A stretch of 64,000 nucleotides of DNA from Sparassis latifolia (Eukaryota; Basidiomycota; Agaricomycetes; Polyporales; Sparassidaceae): positions 2,976,001-3,040,000 of the forward strand of contig CM031557.1 in assembly GCA_018466975.1 (NCBI GenBank). The letters run 5' to 3'. Position numbers and translations under genes: made by a program. Below the pieces are notes generated by a model. It did not search any database and was not told the DNA's origin. It was given only the letters and a program-made list of their open reading frames with translations. Below, piece by piece: positions 36,330-46,676 of this stretch; positions within the stretch are counted from its first letter, which is position 1, and every line of letters begins with the position of its first letter.

Positions 36330-38088
36330 TCAACAGCGAGAGGGCCCCGCAGAAACTAGCTCGACGTCTACATGCATGTCTTTCAGCTCATCATGGGTTC
36401 CATGCTCCGAGATGTCACTCGGGCAATTGAGTTCCCCTTCCTCGAAGTCTAGACGGTCCGCACTCGCTATGTCCACGGAGGCGTTGAAGTCCAGCTGTTC
36501 CCCCATATTTCCAACAAAAGAAGCAAATCGCAAGTTCGAGGCATGTGAAGCTACGAACGATGGACGAGGTTGTCTACTTCGTTGTCATCGGGTTGATTGA
36601 TTTGCCGCAGGTTCAAGAGGAAGCGGGAGATTATGACGGCCGAAAACCTGTCTCAAAGGAATATCAACGGATTCGACAGGAGACTGAGTACACGGACGCA
36701 CGAATTCACAAAAAAAGACACATCGAGCCAAACCTGCAATCTCCGAAGGCTTATAGTGACCGACGGCTGGCGCTAGATCGAAAGGTCTTACACTAAGCAA
36801 ATAACACGTCATGTGTGCGATGTTGAGGAGTACTAGTAAACTAACGCAAAAATATTACTACAGATGCCTTCTCAGCGAAATATATGGTACCTGCAGCAGG
36901 ATTGGCAGATGCATGCTGATCAGCGCACTTCATATAGCAGCACTTAGGCATACCATCTCGTAACAAAAGCGTGGACAGCGAGGCCTCCATATTTACTCGG
37001 TCAGCTTCCCTCTTGATTCTGTAAGTGCTGGACCAGGTGACGAACAGTACAACAAGATCAGCAGCGATCAGGGAGGTGCGGGTTACAATGACGACTGAGG
37101 ATTTTGGAAAGATGAAAATCAGCAAAAAGATCAGACAATTCGGCGATACGAGAGGCTCTTACGTCTAGATCAACGCAAAATCAGTTGGCGGTCGGCGTGG
37201 AACAAGAAACTACGCACATCTTCCCGAGGTTTCCGGAGAGGTAAGATGTATTCCAACATGCATTTCCAAAGGAGGGCAGCACGACGTGAGTGTAAGAATT
37301 CGTCTTGATATCAACGTACTAGAACCAAAGCTTAGAGTGAGAATAATCGCGAGTGGTGATAACAGAACAAATCAAACCAGGTCTGTTCCAGCGGGTACCA
37401 TGCTTAAGGCGAAAACAATGGCAGCAGATTTCCAGGCGCCACTGCCCACTGCATACGTTCTGAGTGCCAAAAATCCTTACGGCGAAGACGACGTCTGAGC
37501 GGCATTTTATTACGCAAAACGGAAGTGAGTGTACTGACCTGCCCATACAAGCACCAATAATTCTTGGAACACTGGTATCAGCGTGCCTGTGGCCTGACAG
37601 CTTTTTCACAAACCGCACAATCAGAACGTTTCCATTGCCGAGTGAGGGACGCAGACCTCTTCGAAGTCGGCGACAGCAAAGAGTCAATTCGCATAATGAA
37701 TCATGAGGCGCGAACTAACAGTATTTGTATGCCAGTCAGGTATTTGCAGTAGCATGCTGGCAGCCATGCCAACACTGCAGAAGCGGTTCAAGAGAAACAG
37801 GATTACAGCTCCAGTTTTGCGCGGCTTCCATATGAACTGTGCCTCTTGCGAAAAGGTGATCGTGTATTCATAGATGAGCAGCGCTGCGTCGTACGTGAAT
37901 TTCCGGTCCATAACTCAAATATTATGGAGACTCGCCTGCAGCTGCTAGCATGCAATAATTGTCCACGGTGCTGAATGCATAGTGTAGGTGAAAGTCAAAT
38001 CATATGCGAATATGCGACAGTAGGAGAAGGCTCACGCAAAGTGAAGGCTTTCAACGTAGGCTGCATCGGCACTGCTGTCGGAAGACAT
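36330..38088 (-). CDS. Second DUF6533 family membrane protein
   Basis: Same family as the gene at 9396-11128. Start MSSDSSADAAYVESLHF at 38088. Exon 2 gives TVDNYCMLAAA and is joined to LLIYEYTITFSQEAQFIWK by an intron that appears to be GC-AG (GCGAGT to GACGCAG, about 37925-37885). KTGAVILFLLNRFCSVGMAA follows, then SCQATGTLIPVFQELLVLVW, FLALRTYAVGSGAWKSAAIV (about 37400-37470), RTSLIAADLVVLFVTWSSTY (about 37020-37080), a TIYF helix and the C-terminal part FVGNMGEQLDFNASVDIAS ending at 36330. Family order is preserved from end to end. The role of the family is unknown; several predicted helices indicate a membrane location. It is clearly divergent from the first copy, so this is not a recent duplicate. 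Confidence 0.7.
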
Positions 38089-38498
38089 TGCGACAGATCA
38101 GGCAAGGAGAGTGGTCCAAGGATCGAGCCACTTTTGTCGCCTTTTATGATTTTCTTTTTTAGTAAGTGCGTACCTGGCTGGAATAATCCGGCGAAGACGA
38201 CGGGTGGAGGCACAATTCACTCATAGTGCCATCAACCCCACCTTTCAAAGTAGTCTTTGCAGGCGCCCATGCATGGAGGGTGTAGTGACAAACCGGATGA
38301 TGGCCACAGCCTCGTCATGTCAATAGATAAAGACTGAGTACCGAGCGGAATGATGATCGACCAATGACCGTATAGAAATACAAACGCAGAGCATTGATGA
38401 GCGTGTGTACGGGAGATGTACGGGATCTGCGCAGAGTTAAATTGAAGAACGTCCGATAACGCCGTCACTGTGATCCAACTTATTAGAGACAAAGACCG

Positions 38499-38990
38499 TC
38501 ACCGGCAAAGATGATCGGAAAGTGCGCTGAGATGAACGTCTGTAAGATAAGCAGCATTAATGAACGAATACGCAGCAACTTACCATTCAAATTTCTCAGC
38601 GGCATTTCTGGCCCGTCAATCATCAACGCGAATTCTGCAGGGACAGAACTATCAAAGTCTACTCCCATGATGGAGCAACAATCTGAAACAGTATGCATTT
38701 GAAAGTGCAGCGATTCCAGCGGCACAGGTCTTGTGATGGTTGCGTCTAGGTTCCGTCAACATAGCTCCAGAGTATGCGGCCTTCTCAGATCACTTGTAGA
38801 GCGCGCTGTCAGCATGAGATTTTGCGTAATCATTGGTTCCCTGACTGAGGGAATGACGGCGGTCATTGAGTGCTGGAGACCCTCTTCTGTCCTCCATGAA
38901 ATAACGATCAGGGGACTAATCAAAGATGCAACAAACACTACTGGGTTATCACAGCCATCTGATTGATATGAATGAGTAGCTGATCAGTAC
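38499..38990 (-). pseudogene. Possible C-terminal remnant of a membrane-protein gene
   Basis: A minus-strand frame continues from VVFVASLISPLIVISWR (about 38935-38890) through REPMITQNLMLTARSTSDLR to MGVDFDSSVPAEFALMIDG and, across a good 44-bp GT-AG intron, to VHLSALSDHLCR and a stop at 38499. One in-frame TGA (38756-38758) interrupts it. Layout (hydrophobic helix, then a basic stretch, then an acidic tail) recalls the C-terminal end of DUF6533 proteins, but no diagnostic motif remains. Confidence 0.3.
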
Positions 38991-40192
38991 GTAGGGCGGT
39001 GAGCAGGGACGGACAAGAACGTTTCTAACTGGCAAATCGCCCCCAGCCACGTAGAAAACCACCGGCATATTGATGAGGCCTACATTCAAGCGCCTCATCA
39101 AGCGGGAGTCCGATCGACACTGGTGAGCGACCATCACCGCAGCTCCTCTGAAGGCGCCTCAAAGACGGCGTTCAGAACTGCCGACGATTTAGCTATGCAG
39201 GGTCAGGAACACGCTGCCCCATCCTCTCTGGGAAATCAGCAACACAAGGACGGTCGAATCCGTCAATTCGGACTAGATCAGATGTGACAAGGTGGAGAGA
39301 GGCTTACGAGTAGTGCAACATCGCCCCGTGGGCGATTACGGTTGAGGTCCAGTGGGAGAATTTTCTACGTTCTGGGAAAGAAGAATGAGTTACAGACTAA
39401 TATTAATCATCTGGACATCAGTTCTCATGGTGAGATAACGCGAAAGGAAAAGTTGTTCCGCCGCTCCGGAAGACCCACGAGCGCGCTAGGATCACGCGCG
39501 AAGACAGCGTCATACTCGGAAGATGCACGGCGGGTGTAGGGTGCACCGTCCGAGGACGTGCATCCGCCTGCTTCACAGCATCTTTGTGGACGCGTTTGGG
39601 GCGCCCCCGAGGCATGGTCTCTACTCCTGCTTCGCCCACCGAGAAAGCTCGATGGCTGGAGTGGAACGGCTGGGTCGCGAAATGGTACTAAGCATCGGCC
39701 TCGACCCTACACGGTATGTTAGGCAGCCTAAGTTAGCTTGAAGTTGGTTCTAGAAACAGGGCAAAACCTTTGCACTCAGGTTGCCTCTGAAAATGAAAGA
39801 TAGAGTTTTAGGCTGTTAGAGCATTTGACTGACCGAGTATCCGAGGCATACTCTCGGCATGGAAATAGCCAAATCTCTAATTCGTTGCCGAGCTTGGTGC
39901 TGCTCGAACGCGTGCGTGGTGCATGGTGCGGCTGTGTCGCAGAGTGGCAAAGCCGCGCCGATAAGAACTTTTTCTGTGCAGCCAGGCTTTCACCCATCCA
40001 GGTGGTTCTGATACAACAGTTGGAAAGAGGGAACAATGAAAACCGCGGTTAGGCCGATACATGAGGTTCAGGCGCAGTCCTTAGCGCAATTTCAGTCAAC
40101 GATCGCTGGGTTTACTGGGCAGGCCACAGAGAATACATGAGGCACGGAGGCGGAGTCGATACAGGCAAGATGTGTGGCGGGATTGCGCTCGT
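38991..40192. other. Gene-poor region, no supported feature
   Basis: Only short ORFs are present. A minus-strand frame at 39418-39639 includes MPRGRPKRVHKD, an AT-hook-like basic start, without further support. This is the left edge of the repeat island. Confidence 0.35.
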
Positions 40193-40612
40193 GTGACGGA
40201 CGTGTTTCTTCGCTGTGCTCATGGCCACCTGGAACGCTCCCGACTTTGGAATTACACCCTCCCAGCCCATAAAGAACAACCATCATCAGAGTTCGTTCAT
40301 ACCCTCGCCATGAAGGACTTGGCCGAAATCCCCCGACCACGAACAAGGCGGGGGTTCTTCCGCCCACACGATACGTTGACCGCGTGCGAGGTAGAGCCGT
40401 ACGTCGCACCCCCAGCTCCTCGGCTGCGGCCTGTTGCTCTTCCGGCCGTGGCACCACTACCAGACGGGCAGCAAGACGCATCCAGCGACGAAGGCGGATA
40501 CGGCTATGCGCAAACCCGTCTGCCATCTCCTGAAGGCGGAGGTACGCTAGTGCATCTCCTTCCCCTATTGCTACAACCCGTCATGTTCCCGCAGTAGTCT
40601 CATCGTTGGAGC
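40193..40612 (+). repeat. Direct repeat copy A, about 420 bp
   Basis: From GTGTGACGGACGTGTTTCTTC to CGCAGTAGTCTCATCGTTGG this matches 43256-43682 in the same orientation, with scattered substitutions and small indels. Shared landmarks include CCACCTGGAACGCTCCCGAC, GAAGGACTTGGCCGAAATCC, CACGAACAAGGCGGGGGTTC and GGTACGCTAGTGCATCTCC. On the minus strand both copies open with MADGFAHSRIRLRRWMRLAA, but this frame is lost at different points, so it is not a conserved gene. The two copies flank the MITE pair. Confidence 0.85.
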
Positions 40613-40653
40613 CAGGCCCCCAAGCTGGCCGTCCCAGTCCACGCGGTTGGGCA

Positions 40654-40697
40654 TCTCCTGCGAGACATGCGCGCCACCTGCGCGTTCTCGCAGGAGA
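40654..40697. repeat. Perfect 12-bp inverted repeat (hairpin)
   Basis: TCTCCTGCGAGA at 40654-40665 is the exact reverse complement of TCTCGCAGGAGA at 40686-40697, with a 20-base GC-rich loop. It lies just right of direct repeat A, without a counterpart at copy B. Confidence 0.7.
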
Positions 40698-41272
40698 GCT
40701 GCGGAGGGGCGAGATAACGCCTGAATGGGCACCGGATGCTGGTATGGTCCTAGGCGCATCACATCGCTCTTTTGCCACTGGCCATACTGCCACTGTCGCG
40801 AGCTCGGGCCGCGGAAGTGACAAGATGGATCGTGGAGAGAGCGAGCGGCGGAGGCAGATTGGGCTGTGATAACCTTATTAGTGAGAGAAGAACTTTCATC
40901 ATCCTTTTCTTTAGCGACGCACCCTTATCTTATCCGTATCGCATTCATCCTTGGCATGACCATCCCGGTGGCTTTCATATTCTCGCTTTGTTTTAACAGT
41001 TTTTTTTGCATCTGCTTTCTCAATTGCACCTCTGCATTCGTGCTGCCGCATCTGCACTGTTTCTTGCTTCTACATTCAGGTTTCTGCATTGGCATTTTTT
41101 ATACAACACACCTTCTACTTCGTGCATCGTTATCTTCTATATCACAGAGACTAGTAATTTGCATCTGTTAACAGCGTACGGCACAACGGGCGATGTGGGA
41201 TAGCGATCATGCGATCGACAAGTACTCACCCAATTCCCAGACACACTCGAGCACCAACAGCAGTTCGGTCCA

Positions 41273-41634
41273 CACAGGAAGCATTACCACTTTTATCCAT
41301 TGGAAATAACCTGGCAAAAAGCATGGAAATCAATAATATATTTTCAGAGGAAAAACCTCGAGAAAAAAGTGAGAAAAGAACAAAACATTCTCACGGTTTT
41401 TCCCTTGGAAATAAGTTGCCTACCATATCAGGCAACTGGACATGCCAGGACATGCCAAAACCCGGACAAAACTACCATATTTGGCGACCAACTTATTTCC
41501 AGTGGAAAAACTGCGGAAATGCTTTGTTCTTTTACACGTTTTTTCCTCATGTTTTTCCCGCAGTATAACTTTGTTGATTTCCACGCATTTTTCCAAGTTA
41601 TTTCCTCGGGAAAAAAGGAGTTATGCGTCCTGTG
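41273..41634 (+). mobile_element. Hairpin MITE, copy 1 (TIR CACAGGA)
   Basis: The element starts CACAGGAAGCATTACCAC and ends TTATGCGTCCTGTG. The two halves are imperfect inverted repeats of each other over most of its 362 bp. For example GGAAATAAGTTG in the left half pairs with CAACTTATTTCC in the right half, and AGAACAAAACATTCTCACGG pairs with the complement of the segment containing GCGGAAATGCTTTGTTCT. CCA occurs on both sides, a possible 3-bp target duplication. It encodes no protein. A second copy in opposite orientation lies at 42570-42925. Confidence 0.8.
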
Positions 41635-42569
41635 CCATACAGGTGGCGAACGGACACCCAAATGTGGCAACAATGCGGGTGGGTAATGATGGGACGATGG
41701 GATGAGCCCTAACACGCGACTCGGATAGGTGAGGCACCCGGACAATGGACGGACTTCAGTGTTGATTACACGCCTCGGATCAGCAGAAGTATCTAGGATA
41801 TTCTGGAGATACTCTGAGGCGTTCCATCCCAACGCGGTTTGTAGCCATAAATACAACCGTACATGAATGTGGGCCTCACGCTGGACATGAGGCTTCAAGG
41901 ATTTCCAAGGTGTCGAGTAGGTTATGGTGGCGTCCCTCCAATTGTGACAAAAGCGTGACATGAACTCCAGTCTAGGGTTGTCGCTCTAGAAAAGCGAGCA
42001 TATCACTACACGTGTGTTCGAGGTGCATGTCGAGCAAGGTCGATGCGAAAGAAAACTAGATGGAGAGGTCTGATGCGCAGAAGCAGTCACCGAGCGGCGC
42101 ACATTCCTCGAGATCAGGACCGAAATACCAACTACCCATGAGCGCGACGATTCACCGCAAGAACGGACATAGGAGATGATTGAGCGCACACGACTGGTCG
42201 AAACAACCCCGCTCACAAACACTGCAAGATGCCAAGACAGGTGCCGCAACCGGTAGGCGTGTAAACCGCACAGATTCCTTCACCAAATGGTTTGTAGGTT
42301 CTCAGAACAGCATTTGCTGGAACATAGAAACTGTGCATATATCAGCTGGATGCAGGAACATCCCACAGCGCAAGCCCGATAATCATGTTGTATCCTGTCA
42401 CAAACTTCGCGAGTCGTATGGCTTCCATCTTCTTAGTTGCCTTGATCAAGGATTATGACGAAAACTAGCACAGATCTGAAGCGGTGGATTCTACAGTCGA
42501 TAATATAAGAAACAAAGAAGACCGCCCTCCGACTCGTCTGTATTGTGCGACAGCCACCTACGTTGCCAT
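41635..42569. other. Spacer between the two MITE copies
   Basis: About 0.9 kb. A minus-strand frame ending near 41650 (FCHNWRDATITYSTPWKSLK, then YLWLQTALGWNASEYLQNIL) has some coding character but no recognised family. It may be a fragment of an older element. Confidence 0.3.
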
Positions 42570-42925
42570 CACAGGACACATAACCCCTTTTTTCCCGAGG
42601 AAATAACTTGGAAAAATGTGTGGAAATCAATAAAGTTATACTGCGGAAAAAACATGAGGAAAAAACGTGTAAAAGAACAAAGCATTTCCGCAGTTTTTCC
42701 ACTGGAAATAAGTTGGTCGCCAAATATGGTAGTTTTGTCCGGGTTTTGGCATGTCCTGGCATGTCCAGTTGCCTGATATGGTAGGCAACTTACTTCCAAG
42801 GGAAAAACCGTGAGAATGTTTTGTTCTTTTCTCACCTTTTTCTCAAGGTTTCCTCTGAAAATATATTATTGATTTCCATGCTTTTTGCCAGGTTCCAATG
42901 GATAAAAGTGGTAATGCTTCCTGTG
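42570..42925 (-). mobile_element. Hairpin MITE, copy 2 (inverted relative to copy 1)
   Basis: The element starts CACAGGACACATAACC and ends GGTAATGCTTCCTGTG. Its reverse complement matches copy 1 (41273-41634) along the full length with only scattered differences. The similarity continues slightly past the inner ends (GTGCCATACAGGTGGCG versus the complement of CAGCCACCTACGTTGCCATC). Like copy 1 it is internally palindromic and non-coding. Confidence 0.8.
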
Positions 42926-42992
42926 ATGCATGGCGCCCGTGTGGCGTGCGATCATGTGACAAACGCGTCGAGTGAAGCGCTCAAATCCCTTT

Positions 42993-43126
42993 AGCATAAA
43001 AGGAGCAGCTTACCTCCCTGACCCCCATTCACCAGTACCACCACTGTCCGCTCACACGACGAACGCATACTATGGCGCTCCTCAACCCTCTGCATACGAA
43101 CTTGTTACAGAACACTTACTTTGAGG
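42993..43126 (+). repeat. Promoter-like repeat, copy 1
   Basis: AGCATAAAAGGAGCAGCTTACC, then CACACGACGAACGCATAC and CTTGTTACAGAACACTTAC recur in order at 45563-45763 (AGCATATAAGGGAGCGACTTACC, CACACAACAACATCGACATAC, CTTGTTACAGAATCCTTACC). The AT-rich box followed by CA-rich DNA looks like a promoter segment of a dispersed element. After it a short frame opens (MALLNPLHTNLLQ). Confidence 0.55.
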
Positions 43127-43255
43127 TACACTCGGCGCGCCACTGGAAAATGGGCCACCGGCTCCTCAGCTCCTCGGCTTCGACCTGTCGCTCTCCCGGC
43201 CACGGTAAACTCCTCCGCCATCTTCTAAAGGGCGGATGTGCGCTCGGGCATCAGC

Positions 43256-43682
43256 TGTGTGACACACATATTTCCTCGCTGTGCTCACAGCCACCTGGAA
43301 CACTCCCGACTTCGGAATTACACCCTCCCAGGCTATACAGAACAACCATCATCATAGTTCGTCCATACCGTTGCCATGAAGGACTTGGCCGAAATCCCCC
43401 CTCGACCACGAACAAGGCGGGGGTTCTTCCGCCCGCACGACACGTTGACCGCGTGCGAGGTAGAGATACATCGCACCCCCAGCTCCTCGGCTGCGGCCTG
43501 TTGCTCTTCCAGCCGTGGCACAGCTGCCAGACGGGCAGCAAGACGCATCCAGCGACGAAGGCGAATACGGCTATGCGCAAACCCGTCTGCCATCTCCTGA
43601 AAGCGGAGGTACGCTAGTGCATCTCCTTCGCCTATTGCTACAACCCCTCATGCACCCGCAGTAGTCCCGTCTTTGGACCAAG
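43256..43682 (+). repeat. Direct repeat copy B, about 420 bp
   Basis: Second copy of the sequence at 40193-40612, same orientation. Just upstream (43160-43245) there is a further partial, more diverged duplicate of its central part (AGCTCCTCGGCTTCGACCTG versus AGCTCCTCGGCTGCGGCCTG at about 43478). It ends next to the 20-bp tandem array. No TG..CA ends or primer-binding site were found, so an LTR identity is not supported. Confidence 0.8.
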
Positions 43683-43684
43683 TA

Positions 43685-43786
43685 GGCACAGAGTGAAAAT
43701 GCGCAACACAGACTCAAAACGCGCGACACAGTGAAAACGCGCGACACAGAGTGAAAACGCGCGACACAGAGTGAAAACGCGCGACC
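43685..43786. repeat. Tandem repeat, 20-bp unit, about five copies
   Basis: Units of the type GAAAACGCGCGACACAGAGT follow each other. The first two are degenerate and the last three almost identical. It abuts direct repeat B. Confidence 0.85.
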
Positions 43787-43938
43787 TGTTGTTGAGGTCC
43801 ACCTCCAAAAACTATTAGCCAAAATTAGGGTGGTCTCTGGTTAGGCAGGATGGCATGGGATGTGTTGTGAGGTTTTGCAGCGGGCCTGTATTCTATGTCT
43901 TTGTCTTCCTAATCGCGCTGATATTGCTAATCTCCCTA

Positions 43939-44127
43939 CCTCCTGTACACCCTTTACTTGTTCTACCTCCTGTACACCCTTTGCTTGCTCTACCTCCTGT
44001 ACACCCTTTGCTTGCTCTACCTCCTGTACACCCTTTGCTTGCTCTACCTCCTGTACACCCTTTGCTTGCTCTACCTCCTGTACACCCTTTGCTTGCTCTA
44101 CCTCCTGTACACCCTTTGCTTGCTCTA
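43939..44127 (+). repeat. 27-bp minisatellite, exactly seven copies, open in several frames
   Basis: CCTCCTGTACACCCTTTGCT plus TGCTCTA repeats seven times (189 bp). The first copy differs at two bases and the others are identical. Because 27 is a multiple of three, long open frames run through it. The plus frame from ATG 43855 predicts a hydrophobic N-terminus (VFYVFVFLIALILLISL) followed by LPPVHPLLA repeats. The minus frame gives RASKGCTGG repeats. Near-identity of units indicates recent expansion. No evidence shows that any frame is a gene. Confidence 0.9.
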
Positions 44128-44133
44128 CTATAA

Positions 44134-44734
44134 CAATTTACACCCATTCACTAGTTGGTCCCCAGCTACTGTGCGCTGTTCTTGATGCCACGATGAGGAC
44201 GGACGTGCTCCGGCTCCCTCAAAGTCAGAAGACTTTCCACAGCAACAACTGAACGTGGCTGTCTCAGTCACAATAGCACAATGAGGCACGAAGTGAGTTC
44301 CGTCTTATTCCCGTTGATGGTAAGGTACGAAGTGCGCCTCGTCGCGAACCTATCGCGCTATGCTACTGCTAACTAGTGGGACTAACGGGTTGTAATTTAG
44401 GGTCGAAGCAGAAGGAACTCTTTCGCGGTCGTCGGAAGTACCAACTAGGCTGCATGTGCAGTACGGGCGGGCATTGTGAGTGTTCGTGTCTCCTGTTCTA
44501 CGAACGTACCCCGCTCTTCCATCGACGAGATATCCCGACCCTAACTCCAGTTCTTTTGTGAACTTTCGATATGCTTTCCCCGGGCTCGCAGACCACGCTG
44601 GCGGGGCCTTGACCGTCCACGGCACCACCATGCCCTTCCCCCGCAATTCCGCCGTCTGCTGAATGATAGTTAGCTCCCCGACACTGATTGGTCGATGGCT
44701 ACAAGCAAAAAGTCCGGAGGCGGCCTCGAGGCGG
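44134..44734. other. Intergenic part of the repeat island
   Basis: No repeat or coding series was recognised on the plus strand. The long minus-strand frame covering 44350-45000 has no family motif and overlaps the palindrome cluster, so it is not called. Confidence 0.35.
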
Positions 44735-44854
44735 TCACCACCGTGAAGGTGGCACTCTCGCCAGCGTTGCCAGCCCTCGCCATGCCTGGCGGCATGAGTT
44801 TCGCCTCGCCGGCGCTTGGCGAGGCCTTCCGGGAGTGCTGCATGCGGAGCATGC
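44735..44854. repeat. Cluster of short perfect palindromes
   Basis: Within 120 bp there are several hairpins: CATGCC/GGCATG at 44781-44796, GCCTCGCC/GGCGAGGC at 44803-44825 and GCATGC-GGA-GCATGC at 44840-44854. CACC/GGTG pairs lie near 44738-44752. The density is well above the surroundings. Confidence 0.6.
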
Positions 44855-45562
44855 ATGACTTCGCCTCGCATCAAGAAAAAAGATTCGTCTGCCCTACCGG
44901 AGATCGCACAAGATCGGCGGACCAACTTTATCATAATGAATGATCCGATAAAGCCCGGGGGATGCAACGAGGCTACGAAACGCCTAGCGGGGGCGTACAT
45001 GTATCGGAGTCTAATTCGCAGTCTGGCGACACATCTGGGAGACTACACTCTGCAGTTGCCGAGAAACACTGCGCACGGTAGCGTGGAAATCCCGCTTCGA
45101 CATGCTGTAGACGACGAACGATATCAAATGTGTCAGCACATGAACAACGCGGCTTACAATCGTGCTAAGCCACTACAAAGCAAAAGTTGCCATAATCGCT
45201 TGAACCTGATGTCGCTTGAACCTGATGGAGAAAATTTCAGCCGAAAATTATGCTTGAGCCACAAACAATTCAGACAAACGGTGATGTATCTCAGAAACTG
45301 ACTCACAGAGAAATATCCGGTGGTTTCCAAAGCTGCCCCTGCTTTTAAAAAGATAAACCTATATGTCTTCGACAGAATAGTATGTTCTAACTGAGTGGTT
45401 GTTCAGCGGTTTTAGATTCGTGACGAAGTGGAACACTGCGCACGACACGCTTTCGAATAATACACCACCAGCAGGCTCAGAATGGAGTTGTGGTTGCGAC
45501 GCAAAGCCTGCAAGCACGGGCCACGTTGCGGTTGCAACATCCCAAGCGCCCACAGCTCGTTC
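44855..45562. other. Intergenic part of the repeat island
   Basis: No gene was recognised; the plus-strand frame at 44816-45301 lacks any motif. Confidence 0.3.
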
Positions 45563-45763
45563 AGCATATAAGGGAGCGACTTACCTGTCCATCCCGTCAG
45601 TTTACGCCCACCATCACACTCAACACCACCACCAGTGGTTCACCACAACCACAACCACCGCAATGTCCGCATACACAACAACATCGACATACCCTTGCGG
45701 CCGCCACAACCTCAGACATCTGCAAGCATGCCGAACCGCTTGTTACAGAATCCTTACCTCAGG
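45563..45763 (+). repeat. Promoter-like repeat, copy 2
   Basis: Diverged second copy of 42993-43126 with a longer CA-rich insert. It keeps the TATAAGG-like box, a CACACAACAACATC segment and CTTGTTACAGAATCCTTACC. Confidence 0.55.
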
Positions 45764-46217
45764 CAATAACCGCTGGTGTGGTCTTGCAATACCCAGCGCC
45801 AAACAACAGTGACAACCGCGTGATTCGTCGCGCTACATTAATGTCCATGGAAGGTTCCCGCACACATCACTCCCGTGGACTGGAACGCACCTCGTGTATA
45901 GCTCTCCGCGGCCCCGCACATTCCGCAGGACACATCCCCTAACTGCGGCATGGAGAACAGGAGAGCAACACAGGGCGGTCAACGCCGTACTCCCTAGCTA
46001 CCACAGGTGCGAGCTCGAGATAGCCACCGGGTCGCCGCGAGGATTACCTCGCACGAGATCAACGCTGCGTTTTGAGATACGACCCTTCGCCGACTTCTTG
46101 TCATACTCGGAATGTTAGAGAGTCAGTCAGGTTCTAGTCTCCTCAAACGGAGCGCGCAATGGTGCACGTCCCATTGGATTCAACACATCGCCAGCCCCAC
46201 CCACGCGTACGCTTGTC

Positions 46218-46280
46218 GTGCGCCCCCTTCTTGCCCTTTCTCTCACCGCTGGTGGGAGAAAGGTTGGGAAGGGTGCGCAC
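46218..46280. repeat. Long near-perfect hairpin, arms about 30 bp
   Basis: GTGCGCCCCCTTC pairs with GAAGGGTGCGCAC (one mismatch), and inside it CCTTTCTCTCACC pairs with GGTGGGAGAAAGG (one mismatch). Each pair is separated by a 4-base asymmetric bulge, and the loop is three bases (GCT). It stands alone in the intergenic DNA about 0.4 kb before the next gene. Confidence 0.85.
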
Positions 46281-46676
46281 TACTAGGGTATCTGTCGGGA
46301 CATCAGCGCCGAGGGCTCTGAGCGCATATTAGGGTTCAGCTGCATGTCATCCTTCCCGGTCAATCCACCATTTGGTGCACTTGCCTAAGTAGCTTTAGTC
46401 ACCATCTCGCCAAGAGTTTGCTCATGCCCTAGACTGTTTGAGGTCTGGCCAAGGAAGCAGCGGTCAAAACAGAGGATGATCACTAACGTCAATATCGCCG
46501 ACTCTGATATATATGAAAAGCAGCGTTAACGTTGGTTCTCGCGTGGTGGTGCACGTGACCTACGCGTTGCGTCTTTAAGACTTGGCCACAGACGCGGTTA
46601 GCGCCCCGAACTTGGGGGCAGAGTTTTGCCCTCACCTCTCTCTCTTAAACCATCACCATCCCGCCTCGACACCACC

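Noticed and set aside
40193..43682. LTR retrotransposon with the 420-bp direct repeats as LTRs
   Set aside because: No TG..CA ends, no primer-binding or polypurine site, no gag-pol text inside, and the interior is mainly MITEs.
44350..45000. 216-codon minus-strand ORF
   Set aside because: No family motif, GC-rich with many palindromes, no homologous text recognised; kept only as part of the repeat island.
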